The position numbers and the translations under genes were made by a program. Source: Sphingopyxis sp. (lineage in GTDB: Bacteria; Pseudomonadota; Alphaproteobacteria; Sphingomonadales; Sphingomonadaceae). From it: a stretch of DNA of 38,081 nt. Of this stretch, positions 7,269 to 14,803 are shown piece by piece (the stretch's first letter is position 1; each line of letters opens with the position of its first letter). The notes below the pieces were generated by a model that was not told where the DNA came from, did no database searches, and was given only the letters and a program-made list of their open reading frames with translations. Location of the stretch: NCBI RefSeq assembly GCF_019459305.1, contig NZ_JAIBES010000146.1:1-38081 (forward strand), given 5' to 3'.

Positions 7269-9230
7269 ATGCGCCGATTGACCGCCCTGCTGCTTGCCAG
7301 CACCCTGCCCTTTGCAGCCATCGCGCAGGACGCCGCAAGCGAGGCGACGCGCACTGCGCAGGCCGAACTCACAAAGCGCCTGCCGCTGGGCGACCCGCGC
7401 GACATGGCGAATGCGACACGCGGCAAGCTGGCCGAGATTGCTGATGGGGTGATTACCGACAGCGCCGGAAAGATCATCTGGGACCGGCGCCCCTACGCCT
7501 TTCTCGCCAGCGAGACCGCGCCCGACACGGTGAACCCGTCGCTGTGGCGCCAGGCGCGGCTGAACGCGGTGCATGGGTTGTTCGAGGTGGTGCCGGACAG
7601 GATCTGGCAGTTGCGCGGCTATGATCTGTCGGTGATGACGATCATCCGCGGCAAAACGGGTTGGATCGTCGTCGACCCGCTCTTGTCCGAGGAAGCGGCG
7701 GCGGCCAGCTGGAAATTGTTCGCCGATACGGTCGAGGCCAAAGCGGGCAAGCGGCCGATCAAGGCGGTGATTTTTTCGCACAGCCACAGCGACCATTTCG
7801 GCGGGGTCGGCGGCATCGTCACCCCCGAACAGGTCCAGCGCGACAAGATCCGTATCATCGCGCCGCACGGCTTTTCGGAAGAAGCGACCGCCGAGAACGT
7901 CCTCGCGGGCGGCGCGATGGGGCGGCGCGCGCTCTATATGTTCGGGTCGATCCTGAACCCCGGACCCGCGGGACAGGTCGATACCGGGTTGGGGCCAAAG
8001 CTGTCGTCAGGGACGATCGGCTATATGGAGCCGACCGAGACGGTCAGCGAGAAAGGCGGGCCGCTGACCATCGACGGGCTGGCATTCGATTTCCTCGATG
8101 CGGGGGGCACCGAGGCGCCGTCGGAGTTCGTCTTCTACATCCCCGCGTATAAGGCGCTGCACACGACCGAGGTCGTCACGCACAATTTGCACAATATCTT
8201 GACGCTGCGCGGCGCGCAGGTGCGCGATGCGCTGCGCTGGTCGAAGGTGATCGACGCGACCTTGCTCAAATGGGGCGGTCAGGCCGAGGTGGCACTCGCG
8301 TCGCATCACTGGCCGACGTGGGGTGCGGGCGAGGTCAGCACATTGCTGGCGAACCAGCGCGATGCCTATCGTTATGTCCATGACCGCACCCTGTTCCTGG
8401 CCAATCGCGGCGCGACTTTGCACGAGCTTGCCGACGCGACCGCCGAAGCGCCGGTGCAGGCCCGCGACTTTTCGACGCGCGGCTATTATGGCACGCTCAA
8501 CCACGACATGAAGGCGGTCTACCAGCGCTATTTCGGCTGGTGGGACGGCAATCCGGCCAATTTCAATCCGCTGCCGCCCGAGCAATCGGCGCCCAAATAT
8601 GTCGCGCTAGCGGGCGGGGCCGACAAGCTGCTGGCGGCGGGCAAGGCGGCGATTGCGGCGGGCGAGTATCGCTGGGGGGCGGAACTGCTGAACAAGCTGG
8701 TGTTCGCCGAGCCCGACAATCCGGCGGCGCGCGCGGCACTCGCGTCAGCCTATGACCAGCTCGGCTATCAGGCCGAATCGGGGGCGTGGCGCAACTATTA
8801 TCTCGCGGGCGCGGCGAGCCTGCGCGGCAATGCGATCACTAGCTTGTCGGGCAATGGCCAGAGCCGGTCGTTCGTCAGTGCGATCCCGACCACGGTGTTT
8901 TTCGATGCGCTCGCAACGCGCTTCGATGCCGCCAAGGGGGCGGGGCTGAAAGGCATTTTCCAGTTCGTGCTGCCCGACAGCAAGGAGACGGTGGCGGTGG
9001 TCGTCGGCGGCGGGGTCGAGGTGCCGCGCTATGGCGTGACCGATGCGGCGCCGACCGCGACGGTGACGCTCGATCGCAAGACGCTCGACGATGTGATGCT
9101 GGGGCAGGCGCAGTTTCCGGCGCTGATGCAGTCGGGCGCGATCAGGATCGAGGGCGACCGTATGGCGTTCCTCAGCTGGTTCGCGCTGCACCCACCCGCC
9201 GATCCACGCTTCAATGTGGTTGTGCCATAG
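7269..9230 (+). CDS. Secreted SdsA-type linear alkylsulfatase (metallo-beta-lactamase fold)
   Basis: 653-aa enzyme predicted to hydrolyse alkyl sulfate esters such as dodecyl sulfate. The signal peptide is MRRLTALLLASTLPFAAIAQ. The binuclear zinc site is SHSHSDHFGG, with H171, H173, D175 and H176. The family's further ligands are recognisable in APSEFVFYIP and LHTTEVVTHN (two Glu) and ALASHHWPTWG (His). An alkylsulfatase dimerisation region follows from about residue 400, then an SCP2-like C-terminal domain in the last 130 residues. Length is normal for the SdsA1/BDS1 family. The ATG at 7269 has GGGGGAG 7 nt upstream. It stands alone, possibly sharing a divergent promoter region with the flavodoxin-like gene. 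Confidence 0.88.
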   Translation: MRRLTALLLASTLPFAAIAQDAASEATRTAQAELTKRLPLGDPRDMANATRGKLAEIADGVITDSAGKIIWDRRPYAFLASETAPDTVNPSLWRQARLNAVHGLFEVVPDRIWQLRGYDLSVMTIIRGKTGWIVVDPLLSEEAAAASWKLFADTVEAKAGKRPIKAVIFSHSHSDHFGGVGGIVTPEQVQRDKIRIIAPHGFSEEATAENVLAGGAMGRRALYMFGSILNPGPAGQVDTGLGPKLSSGTIGYMEPTETVSEKGGPLTIDGLAFDFLDAGGTEAPSEFVFYIPAYKALHTTEVVTHNLHNILTLRGAQVRDALRWSKVIDATLLKWGGQAEVALASHHWPTWGAGEVSTLLANQRDAYRYVHDRTLFLANRGATLHELADATAEAPVQARDFSTRGYYGTLNHDMKAVYQRYFGWWDGNPANFNPLPPEQSAPKYVALAGGADKLLAAGKAAIAAGEYRWGAELLNKLVFAEPDNPAARAALASAYDQLGYQAESGAWRNYYLAGAASLRGNAITSLSGNGQSRSFVSAIPTTVFFDALATRFDAAKGAGLKGIFQFVLPDSKETVAVVVGGGVEVPRYGVTDAAPTATVTLDRKTLDDVMLGQAQFPALMQSGAIRIEGDRMAFLSWFALHPPADPRFNVVVP

Positions 9231-9255
9231 GCCTCTAACACGGTAACGGAGGAGC

Positions 9256-9786
9256 ATGACCGACACCCCCGCCGTCTATCCGACCGATCCGTTCGACCCC
9301 GCGGCGCTCAACGCCGCCGAGGGGCTCGACCCCGTCGATCCCGCTTATGCACAGGTGCTGCGCGTCGCGACGGCGCTGAACCTGATCCCGCTCGCGATCG
9401 GGGCGAGTGTGTTCGACTATATGTTGGTTCGCCATATCGAGGGACCCTACGGACTGATCACCGCACTTGCGTGGCTGGTCGCGATCATTGTCATCCTGAC
9501 CTTTCCGTCGCGGCGCGTGTCGCGCTGGGGCTACAAGATCGGTGACGGGCAGCTGCGCGTCGCGCGCGGCTGGCTGTTTCGCACCGACACCATCGTGCCC
9601 TTCGTGCGTGTCCAGCACATCGACGTCGGGCAGGGGCCGGTCGAGCGCTGGTTTGGGCTATCGCACCTGATCGTGCACACGTCGGGCACGCATAACAGCA
9701 CCGTCACCCTGCCCGGGCTGCCCGCCGATCTGGCCGCCGCGATGCGCGAGACGATCCGGCGGCATATCCAGACCGATTTCGCATGA
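9256..9786 (+). CDS. Membrane protein with one bacterial PH domain (DUF304/bPH2, YdbS-like)
   Basis: 176 aa with two likely transmembrane helices (about 38-58 and 62-82), followed by one bPH2 domain (WGYKIGDGQLRVARGWLFRTD, then VPFVRVQHIDVGQGPVERWF). These proteins occur in bacteria as pairs with a larger multi-PH partner; their biochemical function is not established. It begins after a GGAGGAG ribosome site and its stop overlaps the ATG of the larger partner (ATGA), so the two are translationally coupled. Confidence 0.82.
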   Translation: MTDTPAVYPTDPFDPAALNAAEGLDPVDPAYAQVLRVATALNLIPLAIGASVFDYMLVRHIEGPYGLITALAWLVAIIVILTFPSRRVSRWGYKIGDGQLRVARGWLFRTDTIVPFVRVQHIDVGQGPVERWFGLSHLIVHTSGTHNSTVTLPGLPADLAAAMRETIRRHIQTDFA

Positions 9787-11306
9787 CCGACACCGCCGCG
9801 GCTGCGGCCGCACCGATCATCGACGACGAGGTAAATTGGCAGCGGCTGCACCCCGCGACGCTGGCGCTCGCGATCGTCAAGCTGGGGCCGCGCAGCCTGA
9901 ATTTCCTGCCCGCGGTCGCGGCGCTGGGTTTCACCGGCAACTGGGTGTGGATCGTCCCCGCGATCCTCGCTTTCCTGCTTTTTTCGCTGGTCGCCGCGTG
10001 GCTACACTGGCTGCGCTTTCGCTTTCTGGTCGGCGACGACGAGGTGGTGATCGAAAGCGGCGTCCTGTCGCGCCAGCACCGCACCATCCCCTTCGACCGC
10101 ATCCAGGACGTCAGTATCGAACAGGGGCTGGTGTCGCGCGCGCTGGGCATCGCCAAGGTCGGGTTCGAAACCGGCGCCGGTGGCAAGGAGAATGACGCCG
10201 GCCTCGACGCGATCGCGCTCGATGCCGCGCAGGCGCTGCGCACGACGATCCGCGCCCACCGCAGCGGCGAGGTGGCGGCGGTTGCCGCAAGCGATACGCC
10301 CGATGCGCCGCCAGTGGCCGAAGACCGCTTGCTGTTCGCGATGACGCCGCGCCAGTTGCTGCTGGCGGGGCTGTTCAACTTCTCGCTCGCTGCGCTTGCG
10401 GTCGTGGGTGCGGGTATGCAGTTCTTCGACAATCTGCTGCCGTTCAAATTCAATATCTTCAACCCGATGGACTGGGCCGATGTCGCCGAAGATTATGGGC
10501 TCGACCAATGGCTGCTCTCGCATCGCTGGGTCGCGGGGATCGGCGCGGCGATGTCGCTGCTGCTGATCGGGTTCGCGAGCGGCATCGCGACGATGTTTTT
10601 CGCCAACTGGGATTTCCGTCTGACCCGCGAGCCGCGCACGCTGCGCCGCACCCGCGGGCTGACGACGCGCACCGACGTCGCGGTGCCCGTGCGCCGCGTG
10701 CAGGCGGCGATCCTTGTCACCGGCTGGTTTCGCCAGCGCTTCGGCTGGCACGAACTGCGGCTGCAGAGCCTGGCGAGCGACGGCGAGAAAGAGCGCGACC
10801 ATCAGGTCGTTCCCTTCGCGCAGCTGGAATCAATCGATCCGGTGCTGGCCGAAGTCGCGATTACGCGCCCCGAGGGCGACGCCGCGTGGCAGCAAAGCCA
10901 CCGCATTATCGCGCTAGGCGGGCTGGTCGGCGCGCTGGGCGCGAGCGTCGGCGGGCTGGTCGCGGTGTCATTCGGGCAGGCGCTCGGCTGGTTCGGACCA
11001 GTCGTCGGCATACTGATTGGCACCGCGTCGCTGTTCGGTGCGCGCTTCCACCGTTGGACCGACCTTGGCGAACAGGTCGCGATCCGGCGCGGGTTCTGGA
11101 AACCAAAGTTGACCTTGCTGCCGCATGCATCGGTGCAGAGCGTCGACCTCAAGAGCGATTTCATCCTGCGCCCGCTCGGCCTCGCGACCTTGGTATTCGG
11201 CGTCCCCGGCGGGAGTTCGCTAGCAAGCCATGAAATTCCCGCGATCCCCATCGCGACCGCGCGCGAGTTGCGCGACCGCATCCTGACCGCGCGAGCGCGA
11301 GCATGA
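9783..11306 (+). CDS. Membrane protein with three bacterial PH domains (YdbT-like)
   Basis: 507 aa with hydrophobic pairs of helices alternating with three bPH2 repeats. Repeat 1 starts at RFRFLVGDDEVVIESGVLSR, repeat 2 at RLTREPRTLRRTRGLTTRTD and repeat 3 at LGEQVAIRRGFWKPKLTLLP. Each has the xPxxRIQ/VQxV strand typical of DUF304. It is the large partner of the preceding single-PH protein, and its stop codon overlaps the recJ start by 4 nt. The role is unknown. Its coupling to a repair nuclease gene is probably a matter of operon layout rather than function. Confidence 0.83.
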   Translation: MTDTAAAAAAPIIDDEVNWQRLHPATLALAIVKLGPRSLNFLPAVAALGFTGNWVWIVPAILAFLLFSLVAAWLHWLRFRFLVGDDEVVIESGVLSRQHRTIPFDRIQDVSIEQGLVSRALGIAKVGFETGAGGKENDAGLDAIALDAAQALRTTIRAHRSGEVAAVAASDTPDAPPVAEDRLLFAMTPRQLLLAGLFNFSLAALAVVGAGMQFFDNLLPFKFNIFNPMDWADVAEDYGLDQWLLSHRWVAGIGAAMSLLLIGFASGIATMFFANWDFRLTREPRTLRRTRGLTTRTDVAVPVRRVQAAILVTGWFRQRFGWHELRLQSLASDGEKERDHQVVPFAQLESIDPVLAEVAITRPEGDAAWQQSHRIIALGGLVGALGASVGGLVAVSFGQALGWFGPVVGILIGTASLFGARFHRWTDLGEQVAIRRGFWKPKLTLLPHASVQSVDLKSDFILRPLGLATLVFGVPGGSSLASHEIPAIPIATARELRDRILTARARA

Positions 11307-13072
11307 GCGACGCCGCGCTCGGTATCACCCGCTCGATCCTCGGCCAGCCCTGGCATTGGCGCCGCGCGAGCGCCGACATGGCCGCCGAAAATCTCGCCCC
11401 CGACGATCTGGTCACCCAGCTGCTCCTCGCGCGCGGGGTAACCCGCGACGATCTCGACCGCCAGCGCACCCCGACCCTGCGCGGCTTCATGCCCGACCCG
11501 TCGCTGTTCCGCGACATGGACGCCGCCGCGGCGCGACTCGCCGATGCGGTCGAACGGCAAGAGGCGGTCACGATCTTTGGCGATTATGACGTCGATGGCG
11601 CCACCTCGGCGGCGCTGCTTGTCAGGCTCTTGCGCGGACTCGGGCTGCCCGCGGGCGCCTATATTCCCGACCGGTTGATGGAAGGCTATGGCCCCTCGGG
11701 CGCGGCGTTGGTCAAGATCGGCGAAGCGGGATCAAAGCTGGTCGTGACCGTCGATTGCGGCGCGCAGGCGTTCGAGGCAATCGCCGAGGCCAATGCCGCA
11801 GGGGTCGAGGTGATCGTCGTCGATCATCACCAATGCGCAACCACCCTGCCCGCGGCGCTGGCGCTGGTGAACCCGAACCGGCTCGACGAAGCGCCCGATG
11901 CGGCGATCCACGGCAATCTCGCCGCGGTCGGGGTCGCCTTTCTGCTCGGCGCCGCCTTGCTCCGCACTTTGCGCGGGCGCGGCTTTTTCGCAAACCGTGA
12001 CGAGCCTGTGCTGATCGACCTGCTCGACCTGGTCGCGCTTGGCACCGTTGCCGATGTCGCGCGCCTCACCGGGTTCAACCGCGCGCTGGTGACGCAGGGG
12101 CTGAAGGTGATGGCGCGGCGCGGCAACACCGGGCTGGCGGCGCTGATGGACGCGGCGCGGCTGACCAAGCCGCCGACTGCGAGCGACATGGGCTTTGCGC
12201 TTGGCCCGCGGATTAACGCGGGCGGCCGCGTCGGCAAGTCGGACCTTGGCGTGCGGTTGCTGACGACGTCGGACCCGCAGGAGGCCGCCGACATTTCGCA
12301 GGAACTCAACCGGCTCAACGAAGAGCGCCGCGCGATCGAAGCGGGGGTGCTCGACGAAGCGATGGCGGCGAGCACCGCCTGCGGCAACGCGCCGGTCGCG
12401 ATCGTCGCCGGGCAAGGCTGGCACCCCGGGGTGATCGGCATCGTGGCGGGGCGGCTGAAGGAACGGTTGCACCGCCCCGCGATCGTCATCGCGCTCGATG
12501 ACGCGGGCGTCGGCAAGGGGTCGGGGCGCTCGATCAGCGGCGTCGACCTTGGCGCCGCGATTCTCGCCGCCAAGGAAAGCGGGCTGCTCGTCGCTGGCGG
12601 CGGCCACGCGATGGCGGCCGGGCTGACTGTGGAAGCCGACAAGGTCGATGCGCTCGGGGCCTTCCTCAACGACCGGCTGGCCGCTGACGTCGAGCGCGCG
12701 AGCGGCGACAAGGCGCTGCTGATCGACGCAGTGCTGGCGCCGCGCGGGATTTCGCCGCTCTGGTGCGACGCGATCGAGAGCGCCGGACCATATGGCGCCG
12801 GCTGGCCCGCGCCGCGCGTCGCCACCGGCCCAGTGCGGATCGTCGAGGCGAGCATTGTCGGCACCGACCATGTCCGGCTTATCGTATCGGGAGACGACGG
12901 CGGACGCTTCAAGGCGGTCGCCTTTCGCAGCGCCGAAACCGAGCTCGGCCAGACCTTGCTCCACGCGCGCGGGGGACGAAAATTATGGCTCGCGGGCCGC
13001 GCGAAACGCGACGATTGGGGCAGCCGCCCCGCCGCCGAACTCCATCTTGAGGACGCTGCCTGGGCCGATTGA
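11303..13072 (+). CDS. recJ: Single-stranded-DNA-specific 5'-3' exonuclease RecJ
   Basis: 589-aa DHH-superfamily nuclease acting in RecF-pathway recombination, base excision and mismatch repair. The catalytic motifs are in order: GDYDVDG (residues 93-99, Mn2+ ligands), VDCG (150-153), DHH (174-176), GPRINAGGRVG (301-311) and GGGHAMAAGLT (about 432-442, DHHA1 domain). An OB-fold segment follows to the C-terminus. Length is normal for RecJ. Translation is coupled to the upstream PH-domain protein through ATGA. A stem without a U-tract (CGCGCAA/TTGCGCG at 13081-13099) follows the stop. Confidence 0.95.
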   Translation: MSDAALGITRSILGQPWHWRRASADMAAENLAPDDLVTQLLLARGVTRDDLDRQRTPTLRGFMPDPSLFRDMDAAAARLADAVERQEAVTIFGDYDVDGATSAALLVRLLRGLGLPAGAYIPDRLMEGYGPSGAALVKIGEAGSKLVVTVDCGAQAFEAIAEANAAGVEVIVVDHHQCATTLPAALALVNPNRLDEAPDAAIHGNLAAVGVAFLLGAALLRTLRGRGFFANRDEPVLIDLLDLVALGTVADVARLTGFNRALVTQGLKVMARRGNTGLAALMDAARLTKPPTASDMGFALGPRINAGGRVGKSDLGVRLLTTSDPQEAADISQELNRLNEERRAIEAGVLDEAMAASTACGNAPVAIVAGQGWHPGVIGIVAGRLKERLHRPAIVIALDDAGVGKGSGRSISGVDLGAAILAAKESGLLVAGGGHAMAAGLTVEADKVDALGAFLNDRLAADVERASGDKALLIDAVLAPRGISPLWCDAIESAGPYGAGWPAPRVATGPVRIVEASIVGTDHVRLIVSGDDGGRFKAVAFRSAETELGQTLLHARGGRKLWLAGRAKRDDWGSRPAAELHLEDAAWAD

Positions 13073-13117
13073 ACCCACGCCGCGCAATATTTTTGCGCGA
13101 GCGCAGCGCCAGCGCGC

Positions 13118-13146
13118 TTGACCGTATGGAGATGCGAGTCTAATGC
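13118..13146 (+). promoter_or_regulatory. Sigma-70-type promoter of the tRNA-Glu genes
   Basis: TTGACC (13118-13123), a 17-nt spacer and TAATGC (13141-13146) form a near-consensus promoter. The -10 element ends 18 nt before the first tRNA base, leaving room for a short 5' leader. Confidence 0.72.
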
Positions 13147-13164
13147 GCCGCTTCACCGAATGAC

Positions 13165-13240
13165 GGCCCCTTCGTCTAGCGGTCTAGGACGTCGCCCTTT
13201 CACGGCGAAAACACGGGTTCGAGTCCCGTAGGGGTCACCA
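13165..13240 (+). tRNA. tRNA-Glu, anticodon UUC
   Basis: A complete cloverleaf is visible. The acceptor stem GGCCCCT pairs with AGGGGTC, the anticodon loop CTTTCAC is closed by TCGCC/GGCGA and gives anticodon TTC, and the T arm is ACGGG-TTCGAGT-CCCGT. A CCA end is encoded. It reads GAA/GAG. Confidence 0.97.
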
Positions 13241-13246
13241 CGGTCA

Positions 13247-13269
13247 AGCGCGCGGTCGGCGCGTTTTTT
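13247..13269 (+). terminator. Rho-independent terminator between the two tRNA-Glu genes
   Basis: CGCGC (13249-13253) and GCGCG (13259-13263) form a stem with a 5-nt loop followed by six T residues. It begins 6 nt after the CCA of the first tRNA and ends 20 nt before the second, so the second gene may depend on read-through or a separate weak promoter. Confidence 0.7.
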
Positions 13270-13289
13270 CTGAAAATTTCCGACCCAAC

Positions 13290-13364
13290 GGCCCCTTCGT
13301 CTAGCGGTCAGGACGTCGCCCTCTCACGGCGAAAACACGGGTTCGATTCCCGTAGGGGTCACCA
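13290..13364 (+). tRNA. tRNA-Glu, anticodon CUC
   Basis: It is nearly identical to the preceding tRNA-Glu, with the same acceptor, anticodon-stem and T-stem sequences and an encoded CCA. It is one base shorter in the D-loop, and the anticodon loop is CTCTCAC, giving CTC. It decodes GAG only, supplementing the UUC isoacceptor. The similarity suggests a tandem duplication followed by anticodon change. Confidence 0.95.
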
Positions 13365-13426
13365 GCATTTCCGCGGGTTTGCGGGGATGGCTGGGGAATT
13401 GCCCCAATGCATCCCTAATATCCACT

Positions 13427-13678
13427 CTACATCACGCGGACATTATAGGCTTCTTCAAGCCACACGCAGGCGCGGTTGCGCGCCTCGGTCGAGCGGCCAT
13501 GCAGCGCGAGCTTCATCATCGTTTCCAGATCACCATCAGCCGCGGCAGCGTCGATCGCCTGACCTTCATTCAATGCGATCGACGAAAAAGCGATAATTGC
13601 GCACTGGCCGTCAGCTACCGGGGTTGCGCCGCGGCTGGCATTGCCGGTGAGCGAGGGGAATTGCAGAACATTGGTCAT
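13427..13678 (-). CDS. Small hypothetical protein, third gene of the toxin-antitoxin operon
   Basis: An 83-aa soluble protein beginning MTNVLQFPSLTG and ending EEAYNVRVM. I do not recognise a family. The middle (AIDAAAADGDLETMMKLALHG) looks helical, and there is no signal or membrane segment. The start at 13678 has AAGGAG 8 nt upstream. An in-frame ATG at 13774 overlaps the antitoxin stop codon (ATGA) and would add 32 residues beginning MISNSELD, so translational coupling from there is a real alternative. Third-position GC is high, as in the neighbours, which supports coding on this strand. Confidence 0.6.
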   Translation of the reverse strand: MTNVLQFPSLTGNASRGATPVADGQCAIIAFSSIALNEGQAIDAAAADGDLETMMKLALHGRSTEARNRACVWLEEAYNVRVM

Positions 13679-13770
13679 TGTCGTTTCTCCTTGGGTTGAT
13701 GCCCCAAGGCTCCGGAAAACCGGTGTTGATAGAGTCTCCTCGATCATCGAGTCGAGTTCGGAATTACTGA

Positions 13771-14103
13771 TCATGCCACGGCCTGCAATCCCTTGCGCTG
13801 GATGATCGAAAGCAACCGCAACGCGGGGCCACCCGGACGTTTCACACCCCGCTCCCAATCCGACACCAGATTACGCGATACGTTAAGATAGGCCGCGAAC
13901 ACCGGCTGCGAGACATGCTCGCGCTCGCGGATCGCGCGGATTTCGTCGCCCGCCAGCACCGGGGCCGGAGCAAGACACGCCTCATCAAAGGTGCGCAGCG
14001 TTGCACGCGACACAACTCCCGCGTCGTGCGCGTCGCTCATCATCTCATGGATCGCGCCCGCGATCTCGCTGCGATAGCCCTTATCCTTCGTCATCGTTGC
14101 CAT
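13771..14103 (-). CDS. HigA-like antitoxin with XRE helix-turn-helix
   Basis: About 110 aa from MATMTKDKGYRSE. The C-terminal half is an XRE-type DNA-binding domain (EIRAIREREHVSQPVFAAYL, then NVSRNLVSDWERGVKRPGGPALRLL), as in HigA antitoxins that both neutralise a RelE/HigB toxin and repress their own operon. The start may be 14103 or 14094; either overlaps the end of the toxin frame, the usual toxin-first HigBA arrangement. The gene is intact although its toxin is broken. It is followed directly by a small ORF. Autorepression at the AT-rich promoter at 14495-14523 is expected from the family. Confidence 0.82.
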   Translation of the reverse strand: MATMTKDKGYRSEIAGAIHEMMSDAHDAGVVSRATLRTFDEACLAPAPVLAGDEIRAIREREHVSQPVFAAYLNVSRNLVSDWERGVKRPGGPALRLLSIIQRKGLQAVA

Positions 14104-14470
14104 CTTCGATCTCCACAAGCGTTCCCGACTCCACCAGCCGGTCCAGTTCCTCGCCGTTCCATTCCAACGCTTCGGTTGCCGCGTCGCGCAACAGCGCCAG
14201 GTCGCCTTTCGATATGTTCGCCTGTACGCTCTTGGCGAACCCGAAAGCGAATACCGCGCGATCGCCATGCCGGAACAGGATCAACGTGCGATAGCCGCCC
14301 GACTTACCCTTGCCCGGTCACGCCACGCGCTGCTTGATGACGCCGCCGCCAGGGTCAGCGTCCATCAGCCCACTTTCGGCTCGCTGCACGGCATCGCGAA
14401 GGGCCGAGTCGTCAATTCGCTCCTTCCGCGCGAAGCGCTCGAACCAGCCATTCTTAAAAATGCGCGGTAT
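14081..14470 (-). pseudogene. RelE/HigB-like toxin, inactivated by start-codon loss and a nonsense codon
   Basis: From 14470 down to the TAA at 14081-14083 one frame encodes a nearly complete RelE/HigB-type toxin of about 130 codons. It begins PRIFKNGWFERFARKERIDD, continues through GGGVIKQRVA, then GKGKSGGYRTLILFRHGDRA and FGFAKSVQANISKGDLA. The codon where ATG is expected, 10 nt after a strong AAGGAGG (14481-14487), is ATA (14468-14470). Codon 51 is TGA (14318-14320), where I recall the family having Arg (VARPG), so CGA to TGA is likely. Both changes are single transitions with no frameshift. The only intact ATG-initiated remnant, from 14284, lacks the N-terminal half of the fold. The gene is therefore judged dead, recently, with promoter and ribosome site preserved. 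A sequencing error at one site is possible but unlikely at both. Confidence 0.78.
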
Positions 14471-14801
14471 GGTCGGTTCTCCTCCTTAACTGCCATTATA
14501 TAACACATAGCATTATATTTCAATATTGGGCATCGGCCTTCGAAAGCGCCGAAGCGCCCAATCTTGCAGCTATCGGCACCATGGTGCCTCGCCGAGCGAT
14601 GTTGCAGGTCATATCCATCTGATCCTGCCCGAACCGACCGAGCACGCGGCCTGTTTTCGCGCATTGGCGGCGGGGGGCGACCGAATTGTTCGTTGCTTTG
14701 CCAGCGCCGACGATGGGATGGGGGGAGAAGCGATAGCGGCGGCGCCATCCTGCTCTTTCGCTGGCAGGGTCGGCAAGGGAATGTTCCTTCCCCTGCCGAC
14801 C
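14471..14801. other. Intergenic region between the TA operon and the acyltransferase gene
   Basis: This 331-bp gap holds the Shine-Dalgarno site and promoter of the minus-strand toxin-antitoxin operon at its left end and a long stem-loop at its right end. Between 14524 and 14765 I see no convincing gene, RNA or repeat. The reading frames across it are extensions of frames antisense to neighbours. Confidence 0.55.
14495..14523 (-). promoter_or_regulatory. Consensus promoter of the toxin-antitoxin operon
   Basis: On the minus strand TTGAAA (14518-14523) is separated by exactly 17 nt from TATAAT (14495-14500). The spacer is AT-rich and contains a second ATATAAT copy and an ATATAA/TTATAT dyad, which could be the HigA-like operator. 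The -10 ends 7 nt before the AAGGAGG ribosome site, so any leader is very short. This AT-rich patch stands out in an otherwise GC-rich region. Confidence 0.75.
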
Positions 14802-14803
14802 CT
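14766..14803 (-). terminator. Long stem-loop overlapping the stop codon of the acyltransferase gene
   Basis: AGGGTCGGCA (14766-14775) pairs perfectly with TGCCGACCCT (14794-14803), with further partial pairing inside the loop. It reaches the TAG stop at 14802-14804. No U-tract follows on either strand, so it may mark the 3' end of the transcript by a factor-dependent route rather than act as an intrinsic terminator. Confidence 0.45.

Noticed and set aside
13165..14523. Genomic island with tRNA-Glu as attachment site
   Set aside because: No integrase and no repeated tRNA 3' end was found downstream. The toxin-antitoxin genes alone do not show integration.
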